A DNA stretch of 52,500 nt from Opitutaceae bacterium BACL24 MAG-120322-bin51 (GCA_905182465.1 CAJJBI010000004.1:1-52500); one strand, 5' to 3'; counted from the stretch's first letter, positions 1 to 8,072 are shown. Made by a program: numbers and translations. Notes: a model not told the origin generated them from the sequence alone.

Positions 1-3
1 GAT

Positions 4-507
4 ATGAAAAAGCTATTCGTATTAGTTATGATCTTCTCATTCATCACATCCTTCTTACTAGCCAATTCACTCGAATTAGGTAGCCCTGCCCCACAACTTA
101 AAGTGCTCACTGACCAGGGCACTGCCCTCGATCTAGGCGAAGCACTGTCGGTGGGTACCACGCTGGTCTTCTTTTACCCGAAAGCCATGACGCCAGGCTG
201 CGTCAAGCAAGCTTGCAGCCTTCGCGATGGCTGGGATGAACTCCAATCGCGAAATGTAAGCATCTTCGGCGTCTCTTCCGATACCGCCAAGACGCAGGCT
301 CAATTTAGAGATAAATACACACTCCCCTTTACGCTGCTCGCCGATACTGATGGCCAGATCGCAGATGCTTTCAGCAAAAGCCGTTGGAGCCGCCAAGCCT
401 ACATTTTCAAAGACGGCATCCTCGTCTGGCGAGACCTCAAGGCAGCCACCTCAAAGCAAGCCACAGAAATACTCGCCGCGCTGGATGAGTTAGAGCCTAA
501 TTCGTAA
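4..507 (+). CDS. Secreted peroxiredoxin (Bcp/PrxQ-like)
   Basis: Thiol peroxidase of the AhpC/TSA family, reducing hydrogen peroxide or organic hydroperoxides with thiol reductants. The 167-residue product starts with a basic-hydrophobic signal peptide (about residues 1-21, ending LLANS), so it probably acts in the periplasm or as a lipid-free exported protein, unlike cytosolic Bcp. The family motif is clear: FFYPKAMTPGC with peroxidatic Cys66 and a second Cys71 five residues on, the atypical 2-Cys PrxQ arrangement. A later Arg (in KSRWSRQAYIF) fits the conserved active-site arginine. It stands alone at the window edge; the next gene is on the opposite strand. The family is secure; export is inferred from the N-terminus. 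Confidence 0.9.
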   Translation: MKKLFVLVMIFSFITSFLLANSLELGSPAPQLKVLTDQGTALDLGEALSVGTTLVFFYPKAMTPGCVKQACSLRDGWDELQSRNVSIFGVSSDTAKTQAQFRDKYTLPFTLLADTDGQIADAFSKSRWSRQAYIFKDGILVWRDLKAATSKQATEILAALDELEPNS

Positions 508-577
508 GCCTCCAAGTAACCTGGGGCATACCTACGTTTCGAGATTCCTACAACTCGGTTAAAACTCACTTGGTAGC

Positions 578-1564
578 CTAGAAAAATAGTGCCTCGGCGA
601 TCATCTGTTCCGCGCCCAGTGGTTTAACTCGAGTCGATATCTTTTCTTCAGACTTACCGAGCGATGCTTCAATTTCTCCCATAGAGCCTTCGGCAAATTT
701 ACGCCACTTGAAGTAGCGTCCATCCGAGTATTTGAACTCAAGTGCCAAGGAACAATCCGATTCGCACTCGCCGCAATTTTCGACGATGTATTTTGCCTCA
801 AGTGCAGTAGAGTCCTCGCACTTTTCGCATTCGCCGAGGCAATCACGGAGCCACTCCATCAGTCGAGTTCCTTCGCCCGACATCGCCTCGCAGTGGCGCA
901 CGGTGACTGAATCAAGATTCTCGCAGAGTCCTTGCATTTCATAGCCACTTAGGAACTGCCCGAGCGCTTGACGCACTGGTAGTAAACGAGCCGAGGCAAG
1001 ATCACCTACCCGTGATGGCTCTGGCCAATCAAGCTGACTTAAATCTTCACCTTCAAAGCTACTGTCGTAAATTGAGCGACGCACACCCTTCAGTAGATTA
1101 TCAGAGTATTGTTCAATCCGCGCGCTAGGCACCCCACAGAACCAATGGTAGCTGGGTAGATCCGGTTCTAACCACACTGAAACTTGATTCGCTAAGTAGC
1201 CGCAATTATCAGGTTCGTAGCCGAGTAGTAGCGCCTCGCAGCAACACATCTCGCGATGTGAATCACCAATGTAGCATTGGCTGAACAACTTCGCTCGCAT
1301 CGAACCATCCTTAATCGAACGCGATGGGCAGAGCACGATAATACGGCTGGGATAGCGCTGGGCAAAAGTCAGTAAGGTGGTGAAACGTTCTTGCGCCTGC
1401 TCTGCAGTCACGTCCCATCCGAAGTGAAGCACGACATTCATCTGCGAAGCGCGAAAGGCCGACGGCGAACCCGAAGCATCGCTGTCCCACATAAGCTCTA
1501 GGCGATCCGTCACCTCTCCCACCGGCAAGTCCAAGCCTGGCAATTCGTCGATTAAATCTTTCAT
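578..1564 (-). CDS. opcA: Glucose-6-phosphate dehydrogenase assembly protein OpcA
   Basis: OpcA-family protein, known in cyanobacteria and actinobacteria as an assembly factor or allosteric activator of glucose-6-phosphate dehydrogenase. The 328-residue chain shows the family layout: NVVLHFG near the start, a YPSRIIVL segment, and a YHWFCG segment where family members have a WW-rich turn. It lies 84 bp downstream of zwf on the same strand, which is the classical context and the strongest support. It is unusually rich in cysteine: clustered Cys around residues 96-120 (including CCC) and a C-terminal CGECESDC stretch. OpcA is reported to be thioredoxin-sensitive in cyanobacteria, so redox control is a reasonable inference here, not something shown by the sequence. 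Confidence 0.85.
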   Translation of the reverse strand: MKDLIDELPGLDLPVGEVTDRLELMWDSDASGSPSAFRASQMNVVLHFGWDVTAEQAQERFTTLLTFAQRYPSRIIVLCPSRSIKDGSMRAKLFSQCYIGDSHREMCCCEALLLGYEPDNCGYLANQVSVWLEPDLPSYHWFCGVPSARIEQYSDNLLKGVRRSIYDSSFEGEDLSQLDWPEPSRVGDLASARLLPVRQALGQFLSGYEMQGLCENLDSVTVRHCEAMSGEGTRLMEWLRDCLGECEKCEDSTALEAKYIVENCGECESDCSLALEFKYSDGRYFKWRKFAEGSMGEIEASLGKSEEKISTRVKPLGAEQMIAEALFF

Positions 1565-1648
1565 TAGTTATTTCCGATTTATAGGAGAGAGATGACCTTA
1601 GATGAAGGTGCTAGAATCATACTCAATATTCCTGTCAGTGGCTCTGAA

Positions 1649-3202
1649 TTAACCCGAGTAACGCCATTGATGCCCACGCTCAGAGAGCAAGCGTTCGCTT
1701 TCGATAGGGCCCCAAGATCCGGCTGCGTATTCCTTGAGTCCTTGCTTCCTGGAGTCTTCCCAGTGTTTAAGAACAGGCGTTACCAGCTTCCAAGAGGCCT
1801 CCGTCTCATCCCCACGGATAAAGAGCGTACTGTCGCCCACCATCGCATCAAGGATTAGGCGCTCGTAGGCCTCGGGCGTATTTGAGCCGAAGGTTGTGGA
1901 GTAACTAAAGTGCATTTTTACGGGCTGAGTCCGTGTCTCCAAACCAGGAATTTTCGAGTTCATCACGAGAGTCACGCCCTCATCTGGCTGGATACTAATT
2001 ACCATAGTGTTCGCTGCCACGTTGAACTTGTCGCCTTCTGAAAAGAGAATACCAGGCGGGCGTTTAAACTGAATCGCGATCTCACTCGCACGTCGTGCCA
2101 TGCGCTTACCTGAGCGGATATAAAAAGGCACGCCCTGCCAGCGCCAGTTGTTAATTGCCAAGCGCATCGCCGCATAGGTTTCAGTCGAAGAATCATCAGG
2201 TATACCTTGCTCATCTGCGTAGCCTTTGACTGGCTTTCCCTTGACGGGTCCATCCGTATAACGAGCACGGACGACGTCCCCACCCTCGGAGTCGAGCTTA
2301 AGGGGCTGGATCGCTTTGATCACCTTGACCTTCTCATCGCGGATCGACTCGGGATCGAGCGAGACAGGTGGCTCCATCGCAGTCAATGCGACGAGCTGCA
2401 TCGTATGATTCTGGATCATGTCGCGCATTGCACCGCTTGTATCATAATAGCCACCGCGGGTGCCTACCCCGAGGCTTTCCGCCACCGTGATTTGCACACA
2501 ATCAATGTATTCGCGATTCCAGAGAGGCTCGAAAATCGAGTTACCAAAACGCTGCACAAGCAAATCCTGCACGGTTTCCTTCCCGAGGTAGTGGTCGATA
2601 CGGTAAACTTGAGGTTCCTCGAAGACGCTGCTGATCACTTCATTCAGCTCATGAGCAGACTCCAAATCCCTGCCAAAAGGTTTTTCGATGACAACCTTAG
2701 AGGCAAGCTTAGTGCCGACATGCGCCTTGGCCATACCACTGCTTCCAAGGTTTTTAATAATCGGCTCAAAGACGCTAGGTGGGGTAGAGATATAGAACAT
2801 GCGCTGCACATCGCGCCCCAAGCCCTTTTCGATTTCATCAATCTTCTCGGCGAGAGAATCAAATGCTGCCGCTTCATCGTATCCCCCTGAGTAGTAAGAC
2901 ATGTTCTGGCGCACACGCTCCCAGATCTCCTTATTCAGCGGGCGGCGTGAGTGCTCCTCAATCGCCTCGTCCATCAGCGCCCGGAAATCATCGTCCTCGA
3001 TAGGCTTGCGACCGTAGCCGATTAAATGAAATTCGCCTGGCAGTAGATTATCCACACCTAGATTAAAAATCGCTGGTATGAGCTTACGCGCGGTCAAGTC
3101 GCCCGAAGCGCCAAAGATGACGACCACAGTCGGCGGTGCACCACGGTGTTTACTCAAACCCTTCAAAAAGGGGTGTCTGGCTTCATCAGTATCTGGACTC
3201 AT
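1649..3202 (-). CDS. zwf: Glucose-6-phosphate 1-dehydrogenase
   Basis: Catalyses NAD(P)+-dependent oxidation of glucose 6-phosphate to 6-phosphogluconolactone, the first step of the oxidative pentose phosphate pathway, in the cytosol. An N-terminal Rossmann motif GASGDLTARKL (about residues 30-40) and the active-site signature RIDHYLGKE at residues 201-209 are intact, and the C-terminal domain is complete. The start at 3202 gives 517 residues, close to the family's usual length, and overlaps the yraN stop by 17 bp. An in-frame ATG at 3271 would add 23 residues of non-family sequence inside yraN and is not preferred. The operon order is yraN-zwf-opcA, so enzyme and partner are co-transcribed. 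Confidence 0.96.
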   Translation of the reverse strand: MSPDTDEARHPFLKGLSKHRGAPPTVVVIFGASGDLTARKLIPAIFNLGVDNLLPGEFHLIGYGRKPIEDDDFRALMDEAIEEHSRRPLNKEIWERVRQNMSYYSGGYDEAAAFDSLAEKIDEIEKGLGRDVQRMFYISTPPSVFEPIIKNLGSSGMAKAHVGTKLASKVVIEKPFGRDLESAHELNEVISSVFEEPQVYRIDHYLGKETVQDLLVQRFGNSIFEPLWNREYIDCVQITVAESLGVGTRGGYYDTSGAMRDMIQNHTMQLVALTAMEPPVSLDPESIRDEKVKVIKAIQPLKLDSEGGDVVRARYTDGPVKGKPVKGYADEQGIPDDSSTETYAAMRLAINNWRWQGVPFYIRSGKRMARRASEIAIQFKRPPGILFSEGDKFNVAANTMVISIQPDEGVTLVMNSKIPGLETRTQPVKMHFSYSTTFGSNTPEAYERLILDAMVGDSTLFIRGDETEASWKLVTPVLKHWEDSRKQGLKEYAAGSWGPIESERLLSERGHQWRYSG

Positions 3203-3647
3203 GGCGGGTAGTATAGTGTTTAGAAAAGAGTGGCACATTGCCGTAGTGGCGAACATCTCCCTCTCCGTCATCGGAAAGCGAAACTTCTATCACATCAAAA
3301 CGGACGTGTTTCGGAGGATTTTGCAATTGATTAATGTACGCCTTCGAGCCCCGTTGCAAAACTTGCTTTTTATGCGCATCGATTGAGTGATAGCCACCAA
3401 CCAGTGCGTTCGCCGCTCGCGCGCGCACTTCGACGAAGACCAAAACTCCAGCATCCACACAGACGATATCCAGCTCATCCCGCTTATAGCGCCAGTTACG
3501 GGCGATCACCTGAAAGCCAAGAGTGTGCTTACAGTAGGCTGCAGCAAGGTCTTCCCCATACTGGCCCCGCTCGGCCCGAGTGCTATTCGACGCCAGCTTT
3601 TCAGGTCTCCCGTAAAACAACTCACGTACTTTATTAAAAATACTCAT
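3186..3647 (-). CDS. yraN: YraN family (UPF0102) endonuclease-like protein
   Basis: Small protein of the UPF0102/YraN family, which has a predicted restriction-endonuclease-like fold; its cellular role is not settled. The 153-residue product shows the family core: RGQYGEDLAAAY near residue 26, then DELDIVCVD and VFVEVRARA, which carry the acidic residue and E-x-K/R pattern of the putative nuclease site (arginine replaces the usual lysine in EVK). It is first in the yraN-zwf-opcA operon and its stop overlaps the zwf start. The unannotated stretch 3648-3834 upstream separates it from the divergent oxidoreductase gene and presumably holds both promoters; no clear -35/-10 pair was seen. Confidence 0.88.
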   Translation of the reverse strand: MSIFNKVRELFYGRPEKLASNSTRAERGQYGEDLAAAYCKHTLGFQVIARNWRYKRDELDIVCVDAGVLVFVEVRARAANALVGGYHSIDAHKKQVLQRGSKAYINQLQNPPKHVRFDVIEVSLSDDGEGDVRHYGNVPLFSKHYTTRHESRY

Positions 3648-3834
3648 CGGCTAAAAAGAGTCTCTAGCTAGAGATCACGACAGGCAACCTAGATTGTTGA
3701 AGTTCCACATTTGCGCGGCTCGTGCACTCTGTGCCAGAATGCCACAGTCACATATGTGCGGAACTCTAGCCTGATGTAGATAACGCGCACTACAAAATCT
3801 TGCCCCCCGTCACGCCCAACATTCAACTAGCACC

Positions 3835-4905
3835 ATCACTACTTCCTCAAACAACACCCCCCACTTAATCGTCGGTGCTGGCCTCGCTGGCTGCTTGCTC
3901 GCGTGGCGATTACAGCAAGCCGGCCAGCGCTTTCTCTTGATCGGCAGCTCAGCCATGCCCTCAGCCTTCGGCGTGGCCGCAGGTGTGATCAATCCTGTCA
4001 CTGGGCGCTGGATGACGAAGACTTGGAATTTCGACCAACTCCTGCCCGAAGCAGTCGAGACTTATCGCGCTATCGAGCAACAATTCGGCATTCAGGTCTA
4101 CCACCCCATCCCCGAGATTCGCTTCTGCCAAAACGCAGAAGACCTCAAACGCGTCGGCAGACGGATGCGTAACCCTCGCTACCAAGACGTGCTCAGCCAC
4201 ATGGCCGTAGCCGGTGAAGCCGCACCCGAATTTAACGACGATTTCGGCACTTTCCACATCAACCAAGCCGCCTACGTTGACCTGCCGCTAGTCGTTCATA
4301 CGCTCAGGGCTTCATTTGCCACGCTTGGCGTATTTCGCGACGAAGCCTTCCTCCACTCTGAGCTACAGCCTGGCGCGATTGGCTGGCAATACCGAGACCT
4401 CCATGCTGACAAAGTGATCTTCTGCGAAGGAGCCGCCATGCAAGAAAACCCATGGTTCAAAAATTTACCTCTGAAACCAGCCAAAGGAGAAACACTCCTT
4501 TGCCAAAGCCCTACACTGAGACTCCCGCAGAAGCTCTATCATCACAAAAAGTGGTTTCTCCCGTATCCTGATGGCACGTTCCGCATAGGTGCCACCTACG
4601 ATGAAAGCGACCTAAGCGACGCCCCGACCGAAGGTAAAAAGGACGAGCTTCTCACGGCCGCCCGCGAAGCACTCAAAGAGCCACATCAAGTCGAAGTCAC
4701 TGCCCATCTAGCAGGTATCCGCCCTGGCACAGTCGATAGTCGTCCCATCATCGGCGCTCACCCCACCGACTTAGGGCTTTATTTGATTAACGGTCTAGGC
4801 TCAAAAGGAGCCTCCACTGCGCCATCAATGACTCAACAACTCACTGACTATATTCTTAAAAAGTCGCCGATAGAGGACGAAGTGAACCTAACACGATTCG
4901 ATTAG
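3835..4905 (+). CDS. FAD-dependent oxidoreductase (DAO family), possible tRNA cmnm5U oxidoreductase
   Basis: DAO-fold flavoprotein. The first recognisable element is HLIVGAGLAGCLLAWRL, the GxGxxG dinucleotide-binding motif, followed by an AAGVINPVTGRW motif and a C-terminal NGLGSKGAS segment that closes the FAD site. The frame is open upstream to a TAA at 3781-3783 but has no ATG, GTG or TTG before the GxGxxG motif. The first normal start (TTG at 3895) would cut that motif in half. I place the start at ATC 3835 (giving MTTSSNNTPHLIVGAG); an ATG miscall or an indel at the C6 run (3857-3862) are alternatives. It lies 5 bp before an MnmM-like methyltransferase, so a role like MnmC(o)/MnmL, converting cmnm5U to nm5U in tRNA, is inferred. 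Confidence 0.75.
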   Translation: MTTSSNNTPHLIVGAGLAGCLLAWRLQQAGQRFLLIGSSAMPSAFGVAAGVINPVTGRWMTKTWNFDQLLPEAVETYRAIEQQFGIQVYHPIPEIRFCQNAEDLKRVGRRMRNPRYQDVLSHMAVAGEAAPEFNDDFGTFHINQAAYVDLPLVVHTLRASFATLGVFRDEAFLHSELQPGAIGWQYRDLHADKVIFCEGAAMQENPWFKNLPLKPAKGETLLCQSPTLRLPQKLYHHKKWFLPYPDGTFRIGATYDESDLSDAPTEGKKDELLTAAREALKEPHQVEVTAHLAGIRPGTVDSRPIIGAHPTDLGLYLINGLGSKGASTAPSMTQQLTDYILKKSPIEDEVNLTRFD

Positions 4906-4910
4906 AAAAT

Positions 4911-5471
4911 ATGCGGCTCACCGAAAAAGTTCATCACATCCTCACGAATCACCTGAAAGAAGGCGACCGAGCCATCGATGCCACTGCAGGCAATGGCTAT
5001 GATACCTTATTCCTCGCCGAACAGGTCGGGCCATCCGGAAAGGTCATCGCGATCGACATTCAAGATTGCGCGATCCGATCGACACGAGAGAAGTTAGAGT
5101 CAGCTGGCCTGATCGATCGCGTCAGACTAGTGACCGATGACCATGCCATCGCCCTGAGGAAGCTCATTGAAGACGATCATGAGAACGTCGCCGCGATCAC
5201 CTTTAACTTAGGCTATCTGCCCGGCAGCGACAAGAGCATCCAGACGCGCGCAGAAAGCACTGAGGAGGCACTCGCTGCCTCGATCCAATTACTCACCCTG
5301 GCGGATACCTTTGCGTGACCGCTTACCGCGGACATAGTGGAGGCACAGCTGAAGCCGAGACTGTAGAGGCTTTTATGCGTAAATCCCAAAACTGAGGGAC
5401 ATACAGTCGATTACTATGAGCCAGAATCAAGTAACTCTCCCCCGGTTCTTTGGGTCTTAAGGAAGAGCTAG
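4911..5471 (+). pseudogene. mnmM: MnmM (YtqB)-like tRNA methyltransferase, two frameshifts
   Basis: Class I SAM-dependent methyltransferase of the rRNA_methylase/YtqB family; MnmM methylates nm5U to mnm5U at the tRNA wobble position. The first 135 residues read normally, with DATAGNGYDTLFLAE (SAM motif I) and AITFNLGYLPG (the family's NLGYLPG signature), then hit a stop at 5316. The missing C-terminal part is present in other frames: YRGHSGGTAEAETVEAF from about 5315 (frame -1), then VDYYEPESSNSPPVLW from about 5400 (original frame), ending at a TAG at 5469-5471. The reassembled protein is about 186 residues, near the family's length. So two single-base indels, around 5311-5318 and 5385-5400, break the gene. 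Sequencing error and true pseudogene are both possible. Confidence 0.82.
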
Positions 5472-5499
5472 CTTCTAGACTTTCTGATTAGTCGCACAA

Positions 5500-5528
5500 A
5501 AAAGCCCCAGCACAATGCTGGGGCTTTT
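5500..5528. terminator. Bidirectional intrinsic terminator
   Basis: A perfect 13-bp inverted repeat, AAAAGCCCCAGCA, loop CAA, TGCTGGGGCTTTT. Flanking A and T runs give a U-tract in either direction. It sits between the end of the mnmM-like gene (plus strand) and the end of the PEP-CTERM gene (minus strand), exactly where convergent transcripts should stop. Confidence 0.9.
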
Positions 5529-5550
5529 GTAAATAGTAAGGATGTTTCCT

Positions 5551-6148
5551 TTATGCGCGGCGGCGTAGCATTACGCAACCAAGAGCAAGGAGACCACCTA
5601 GTAGAGCGTAAGCTGATGGCTCTGGAACTGCAGCTAGTTTGGATCGAGCTTTGAGGGCCTGTGCCGTAATCGGCTGCAGAACCTGCAATTCCACCGAACA
5701 AATAAGTGATGTCTGAATCACTGTAAAGGTTCACAGTAGCTGTGAAGAGTGGGTTATCTTGACCGAATGTTTGGGCTGATTTAGCAACCAAATACTCTGA
5801 GCCAGAAGCACTAGTAATTAGTGTAGTAATGCTCTGTCCGATGAATGCGCTGGCACCTGCAGTAGAAGACGAAGCATCACCTCCGTAAACTCCAGTGAGA
5901 CCGTAGCCGCCTCCGAAATTTGCAGCTGAACCGAATGAATTCCAAGTGGTGAAGTCGCCTGCACCGGCTAGAGCCTCATCAGAGAAAAACCCAATTTCAG
6001 CAGTTGAGGACGTGCCCAGCATATTATTGCTAGAATCAACAATTGCGAGGCCAGCAAAAGTGCCAGAGTCAAAATTACTGAATGAGATAGTTGCTGCGTT
6101 TGCGCTAGCAACTGCGAAGATTAAGCTTAATGCTAATTTAGTTTTCAT
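5551..6148 (-). pseudogene. PEP-CTERM sorting domain protein, one frameshift
   Basis: Secreted protein of unknown function with a C-terminal PEP-CTERM signal, which is recognised by exosortase for processing at the cell envelope. A signal peptide covers residues 1-18 (cleavage near ANA-ATISF). The body is Ser/Gly/Ala-rich and low in charge. In the starting frame the protein loses character after about residue 160 and runs on to 5468. In the +1 frame the sequence reads LAAVPEPSAYALLGG, a hydrophobic stretch and a terminal LRRRA, then stops at 5551-5553: a textbook PEP-CTERM tail. A single-base indel between about 5630 and 5665 is therefore present. It follows the TIGR02597 gene by 40 bp on the same strand. 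No exosortase gene is in this window. Confidence 0.8.
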
Positions 6149-6154
6149 AATTTA

Positions 6155-6170
6155 GGGTTGGGTTGGGTTG
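6155..6170 (-). repeat. GGGTT tandem repeat in the leader of the PEP-CTERM gene
   Basis: Three GGGTT units in a row on the plus strand (CAACC repeats on the coding strand), ending six bases before the PEP-CTERM start codon. They occupy the place where a Shine-Dalgarno sequence would be, and none is visible. This could be a leader element or a simple slippage-prone repeat. Confidence 0.6.
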
Positions 6171-6188
6171 TTTTTGTTTATTTTTAAA

Positions 6189-7256
6189 TTAGAGATTTAC
6201 TCCTGCAGGTAAAGATGAAGTTACCATAGTGCCAGAGGCTTTACGTTCTATGATGTAAGCACTACTCAGAATTTCAGCAGATGCGTCAGTGTTTCCGGTA
6301 GTAGTGCCCTTCCATCCAACTGAAAGTGGGGGGAAAGGACGCGCGGTTCCGTTGTAGTAATATTTGTTATAGCCACCAGAACCGTTGGGAACCCAAACTA
6401 AGTCAGCGTCAGTAGTGTTTCCTGCTGCGGCAAGGGCAATGTCACTCTCCATTCCAGACTCTCCTAGTGACATGTCACCAGGAAAAATGCGATTAATAAA
6501 ATTGAATCCATTTTCTGCAGCTACTTCGCTAGAATGAGTTACAACAGATCCTGCAAATACAATACCTTTAGATGTGAGATCGCTTGCATCTACACCTGCT
6601 TCATCAGAGGAGAAAGCACTTCGCTGCACTTGAACCCAAATGGCATCCGTAAAGTAAACTGCAGTGGCAGACGCATCCGCGTTGCCTGTAGTTGTGGTTT
6701 TCCATCCGACAGATAGAGGAGGGAAAGGACGCGCGACCGCATTGTAATAAACCTTAGTATAGCCGGTATCGTTTTGTACCCATACAATGTCAGCGGCAGA
6801 AGTGTTACCTGCTGTGGCTCCAGCTAACTCAGCTGAATTGTCAGATCCAAAAAGGTCAGCAACTGTAAGAACGCTCCGAATTTCGTAAGTGTCGCCATCG
6901 GATACAAGTGATGACAAATCATCGCCTGTAGCGACTGCAGTTGCGGATGAAGCAGTTGCCCCTGTGTTGACACCAACGTTGGCACCACTTGTGAGGGTTA
7001 AGACGTAATCAGAACTACCAGAAAGACTTGTAGTAAATGATGCATTGGCATCTGTGGCTGTTGTAGAATCGGCAGAACTGAAGGCGCCGGAGGCTGCAAC
7101 TGGTCCAGAAAGATTACTAGCGATGAGATTAAAGCCAGCAGGACTGATTGTTTCAGTCACATAACCAACCGGATCGGTCTCGACCGCGGAAAGGCTAGAA
7201 AAGGTAGAAAGAGAAGCTATTGCTAGCAAAGACAGGGTTTTTTGAGGTATATTCAT
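6189..7256 (-). CDS. TIGR02597 family secreted protein
   Basis: Protein of a family found almost only in Verrucomicrobiota; function unknown. The 355-residue chain has a signal peptide (about residues 1-24, ending SLSAVE) followed by TDPVGYVTETI, the family's N-terminal hallmark, and is rich in Ala, Ser, Thr and Asp. The C-terminal part contains two related blocks, each with AGNT, (D/A)xVWV, ARPFPPLSVGWK and TTTGN.DAS: one encoded at about 6665-6820 and one at about 6280-6430, pointing to an internal duplication. Only 40 bp separate it from the downstream PEP-CTERM gene, so both may share a transcript. Secretion is well supported; the role is not known. Confidence 0.85.
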   Translation of the reverse strand: MNIPQKTLSLLAIASLSTFSSLSAVETDPVGYVTETISPAGFNLIASNLSGPVAASGAFSSADSTTATDANASFTTSLSGSSDYVLTLTSGANVGVNTGATASSATAVATGDDLSSLVSDGDTYEIRSVLTVADLFGSDNSAELAGATAGNTSAADIVWVQNDTGYTKVYYNAVARPFPPLSVGWKTTTTGNADASATAVYFTDAIWVQVQRSAFSSDEAGVDASDLTSKGIVFAGSVVTHSSEVAAENGFNFINRIFPGDMSLGESGMESDIALAAAGNTTDADLVWVPNGSGGYNKYYYNGTARPFPPLSVGWKGTTTGNTDASAEILSSAYIIERKASGTMVTSSLPAGVNL

Positions 7257-7304
7257 AGTTAAGTGAGGAACATTATTACTCCGTTTCTAGTTGGGGGCAA
7301 GTAC

Positions 7305-7319
7305 AAAAGTATTACTTTT
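7305..7319. promoter_or_regulatory. 15-bp palindrome upstream of the TIGR02597 gene
   Basis: AAAAGTATTACTTTT is a perfect inverted repeat (7-bp arms around one central base) about 50 bp upstream of the TIGR02597 start codon. It may be an operator for that gene or simply AT-rich promoter sequence. No regulator is identified. Confidence 0.4.
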
Positions 7320-7470
7320 TTGATTTTTGAGCTCAAAATTTGGCTTTTAGGATATTTTTTACAAATTTAGCGCTTAAATCGCGGAATTGATTGAGTATAT
7401 AGTCCAATTTTGGGGTATCTTTAGCGCTCGGCATCGAGGTCCTCGGCGGAAACTCATCCTTTTACCACTA

Positions 7471-8001
7471 TTATTTGATGAGACCGGGTATGGTTTGAGT
7501 TTTCCTTTGACTGACGGGCTGACCCAGAATCTCGCCGTAGATGAAGGCGGTGCGCGCCGCGGAGGGATCGCGGAGGGTAGACCGCGCGCTGCCACGTGCG
7601 CGCCGAGATGGATTTTGCGCGAAAGTGGTATTGCTTCGGGTGATACCAGCCTGCTGTTTTAACTTTTTAGCCCTTTTCTCAGTCGCTTCGATCCGCCGGA
7701 GGCGCTCCTGTATTTGAGATTCGTAGCTGGCGGTTTCGGGCTGACTCTGGCGCGGCGCTGGGCTGGAGCTTGGCACATCTAGGGGGGCGCGACTGTCCTC
7801 CCCGCCTCGGCGTTGGGCTATCTTACGGCGGATTTCTTCCTGAATCTTTCGCTGGCGCTCGATGACATCAGGGTCTTCTTCCTGGCGACCGCTACCACTG
7901 CTCGGCGCGCTATCCCCATCCGACTTCCCCGAAAGTATGTTTCCGAAGAAGTAGATGGCCGCGAAGATAAGCGGAATAAGGATTTCTAGGATGTTGTCCA
8001 T
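7471..8001 (-). CDS. Uncharacterised membrane-anchored charged protein
   Basis: I do not recognise this protein. Its 176 residues begin with a single hydrophobic segment (about residues 5-24, LEILIPLIFAAIYFFGNIL) followed by a polar, highly charged tail. The tail includes a likely helical or coiled-coil stretch around residues 45-65 (VIERQRKIQEEIRRK) and another around 95-120 (IQERLRRIEATEKRAKK), with Ser/Pro-rich linkers. The C-terminal part is Arg-rich. The gene is 71 bp downstream of floA on the same strand and is the last member of the nfeD-nfeD-floA operon, so a role at FloA membrane assemblies, such as a scaffold or adaptor, can be guessed from position only. Confidence 0.7.
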   Translation of the reverse strand: MDNILEILIPLIFAAIYFFGNILSGKSDGDSAPSSGSGRQEEDPDVIERQRKIQEEIRRKIAQRRGGEDSRAPLDVPSSSPAPRQSQPETASYESQIQERLRRIEATEKRAKKLKQQAGITRSNTTFAQNPSRRARGSARSTLRDPSAARTAFIYGEILGQPVSQRKTQTIPGLIK

Positions 8002-8072
8002 GAGGAAGAGGAATTATAGGCGCTGCCAATTAATCATTCCGTATTTATCGACTCTCCGAATTTAGATTGAAT

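Noticed and set aside
1592-1858. Open frame between opcA and zwf on the plus strand
   Set aside because: Mostly antisense to the zwf end; no motif or ribosome-binding site.
2207-2890. 227-codon open frame antisense to zwf
   Set aside because: Lies fully inside the intact zwf gene on the other strand; composition is that of a shadow frame and no family motif is visible.
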